A stretch of 6,191 bases of DNA from UBA7485 sp050945075 (GTDB taxonomy: Bacteria; Bacillota; Clostridia; Eubacteriales; Eubacteriaceae): NCBI GenBank assembly GCA_050945075.1, contig JBMNSG010000136.1, forward strand, positions 1-6,191, in the 5' to 3' direction. The notes beneath the pieces were generated by a model. The model was not told where the DNA came from and made no database searches. It saw only the letters and a program-made list of their open reading frames with translations. How positions within the stretch are numbered: the first letter of the stretch is position 1; each line of letters starts with the position of its first letter. Both the position numbers and the translations under genes were made by a program. Of the stretch, positions 5,409 through 6,191 are shown piece by piece.

Positions 5409-6191
5409 GTCTTCCAGCCAGACTGTAAAGCTGTCCTGGCAGTCTGTTAAAATCGTGTTTGCTCCGATGTTTTCGATGTGAGCACCGTCCGCGTCTTTCG
5501 CTTTCATGTTGATCAGTTCCACTTTCACAGCAGAACCGCCTTGAAGCGCTGCCGTGATCCGGTTTTCCTTTCGTTCAATGCTGAAATTCAAAACCGGCTT
5601 TCCTGTATGATCAGGAACCACTGTTTCCGCCTGATCTCCGTCTTCCGGCAGATAGGCTTTCAATGTGACACCGCCGGCATAATCGTAAACCGGTTCATCG
5701 TCCTGAGCACCAACCGGGATAACCGAGCCCTGTCTGACCAGCAGCGGGATTTCACTGTAGCCAAAGGTTTCGCGGTACCATCTGCCGCCCTGACGCTGTC
5801 TGCCTGTCAGATATTCTGTCCAGGTTCCTTCCGGAAGATAATATTCTCCGATGCCCTGGTCGTTCAGAACCGGAGCCGTCAGGATTGAATCACCCAGCAT
5901 ATACTGTTTGTCCAGGTAACGGCACATATGATCGTCTTCAAATTCAAGGATCATGCTGCGCATCACCGGAGTGCCTTCCGTTCCGGCAGTGATCGCTGCC
6001 TGGTAGATGTAAGGCATAAGCCGCATTTTCAGTCTGGTGAAGAACCGCAGGACTTCTACCGCTTCCTCGTCGTAATTCCAGGGAACACGGTAAGAGGTAC
6101 TCCCGTGAAGCCGGCTGTGCGAGGACAACAGGCCGAACGCACACCAGCGTTTGTAGACATCGGCTGTGGACTGACTTTCAAATCCGCCGAT
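5406..6191 (-). CDS. yicI: GH31 alpha-xylosidase (YicI-like), C-terminal part (runs off the right edge)
   Basis: The frame is open from the right edge to TGA at 5408-5406, giving 261 residues. The real start lies outside the window: an apparent start at the TTG at 6128-6126 is internal, since IGGFES (first six residues), DVYKRWCAFG (11-20) and SSHSRLHG (23-30) form one continuous conserved GH31 block. The SSHSRLHGS, SYRVPW and LDKQYMLGD segments closely match what I recall of E. coli YicI, which releases alpha-1,6-linked xylose from isoprimeverose and xyloglucan oligosaccharides. Visible here are the end of the catalytic barrel and then the C-terminal beta domains. The two catalytic aspartates lie upstream, outside the window, so activity cannot be confirmed from this piece. 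The remaining length fits the family's normal C-terminus, so the end is intact. The neighbouring beta-glycosidase and xylulokinase support a xylose-releasing role. An alpha-glucosidase is the alternative but fits the YicI-type motifs less well. Confidence 0.9.
   Translation of the reverse strand: MGGFESQSTADVYKRWCAFGLLSSHSRLHGSTSYRVPWNYDEEAVEVLRFFTRLKMRLMPYIYQAAITAGTEGTPVMRSMILEFEDDHMCRYLDKQYMLGDSILTAPVLNDQGIGEYYLPEGTWTEYLTGRQRQGGRWYRETFGYSEIPLLVRQGSVIPVGAQDDEPVYDYAGGVTLKAYLPEDGDQAETVVPDHTGKPVLNFSIERKENRITAALQGGSAVKVELINMKAKDADGAHIENIGANTILTDCQDSFTVWLED

Noticed and set aside
4827..5450. A plus-strand open frame of 207 codons crossing the GH3/GH31 junction
   Set aside because: It stays open only because GH3 and GH31 share one frame. 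It is a shadow of both genes and has no independent support.
6126..6128. TTG as a possible start of a short 240-residue GH31-like protein
   Set aside because: The frame continues upstream to the window edge and encodes conserved GH31 residues (IGGFES, DVYKRWCAFG), so the TTG is an internal leucine codon.

Overview
The window holds a compact catabolic gene cluster in which every supported gene lies on the minus strand, so the biological reading order runs from right to left. It looks like a gut-type Bacillota (Firmicutes) genome. The reasons are the family types (a YicI-like GH31, a large cytoplasmic GH3, an MsmK/UgpC-type ABC ATPase and a DUF4867-like protein), the GGAG-type ribosome binding sites and the tight packing. 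Base composition by eye is close to half G+C. The order or family (for example Lachnospirales or Erysipelotrichales) cannot be fixed from this sequence alone.

Layout in transcription order: (1) 6191-5406, the C-terminal 261 residues of a GH31 alpha-xylosidase whose 5' part lies beyond the right edge; (2) 5399-3063, a complete 778-residue GH3 beta-glycosidase, six bases downstream of the GH31 stop and in the same reading frame; (3) 2994-1846, a complete 382-residue sugar ABC transporter ATPase; (4) a 168-base gap (1845-1678) with several small dyads, including a perfect 15-base palindrome, and a weak promoter-like pair; (5) 1677-205, a complete 490-residue xylulokinase; (6) 180-1, the first 60 residues of a DUF4867-like protein that runs off the left edge. 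No RNA genes, CRISPR arrays, mobile elements or convincing terminators were seen.

The genes fit one pathway. Neither glycosidase shows a secretion signal in the part visible, so oligosaccharides are probably imported intact by an ABC transporter powered by the ATPase, whose permeases and binding protein are not in the window. They would then be cut in the cytoplasm: GH31 removes alpha-linked xylose and GH3 removes beta-linked glucose or xylose. Free xylose would be isomerised by an enzyme not seen here, and the kinase would make xylulose 5-phosphate for the pentose phosphate or phosphoketolase route. Alpha-xylosidase, beta-glycosidase and xylulokinase together point to xyloglucan oligosaccharides or isoprimeverose as the likely diet. 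This is inference from gene content. The one poorly understood component is the DUF4867-like gene at the end of the cluster.

I found no clearly new biological system. The items most worth a second look are the DUF4867 partner, the palindromic gap before the kinase gene, and the in-frame glycosidase junction.
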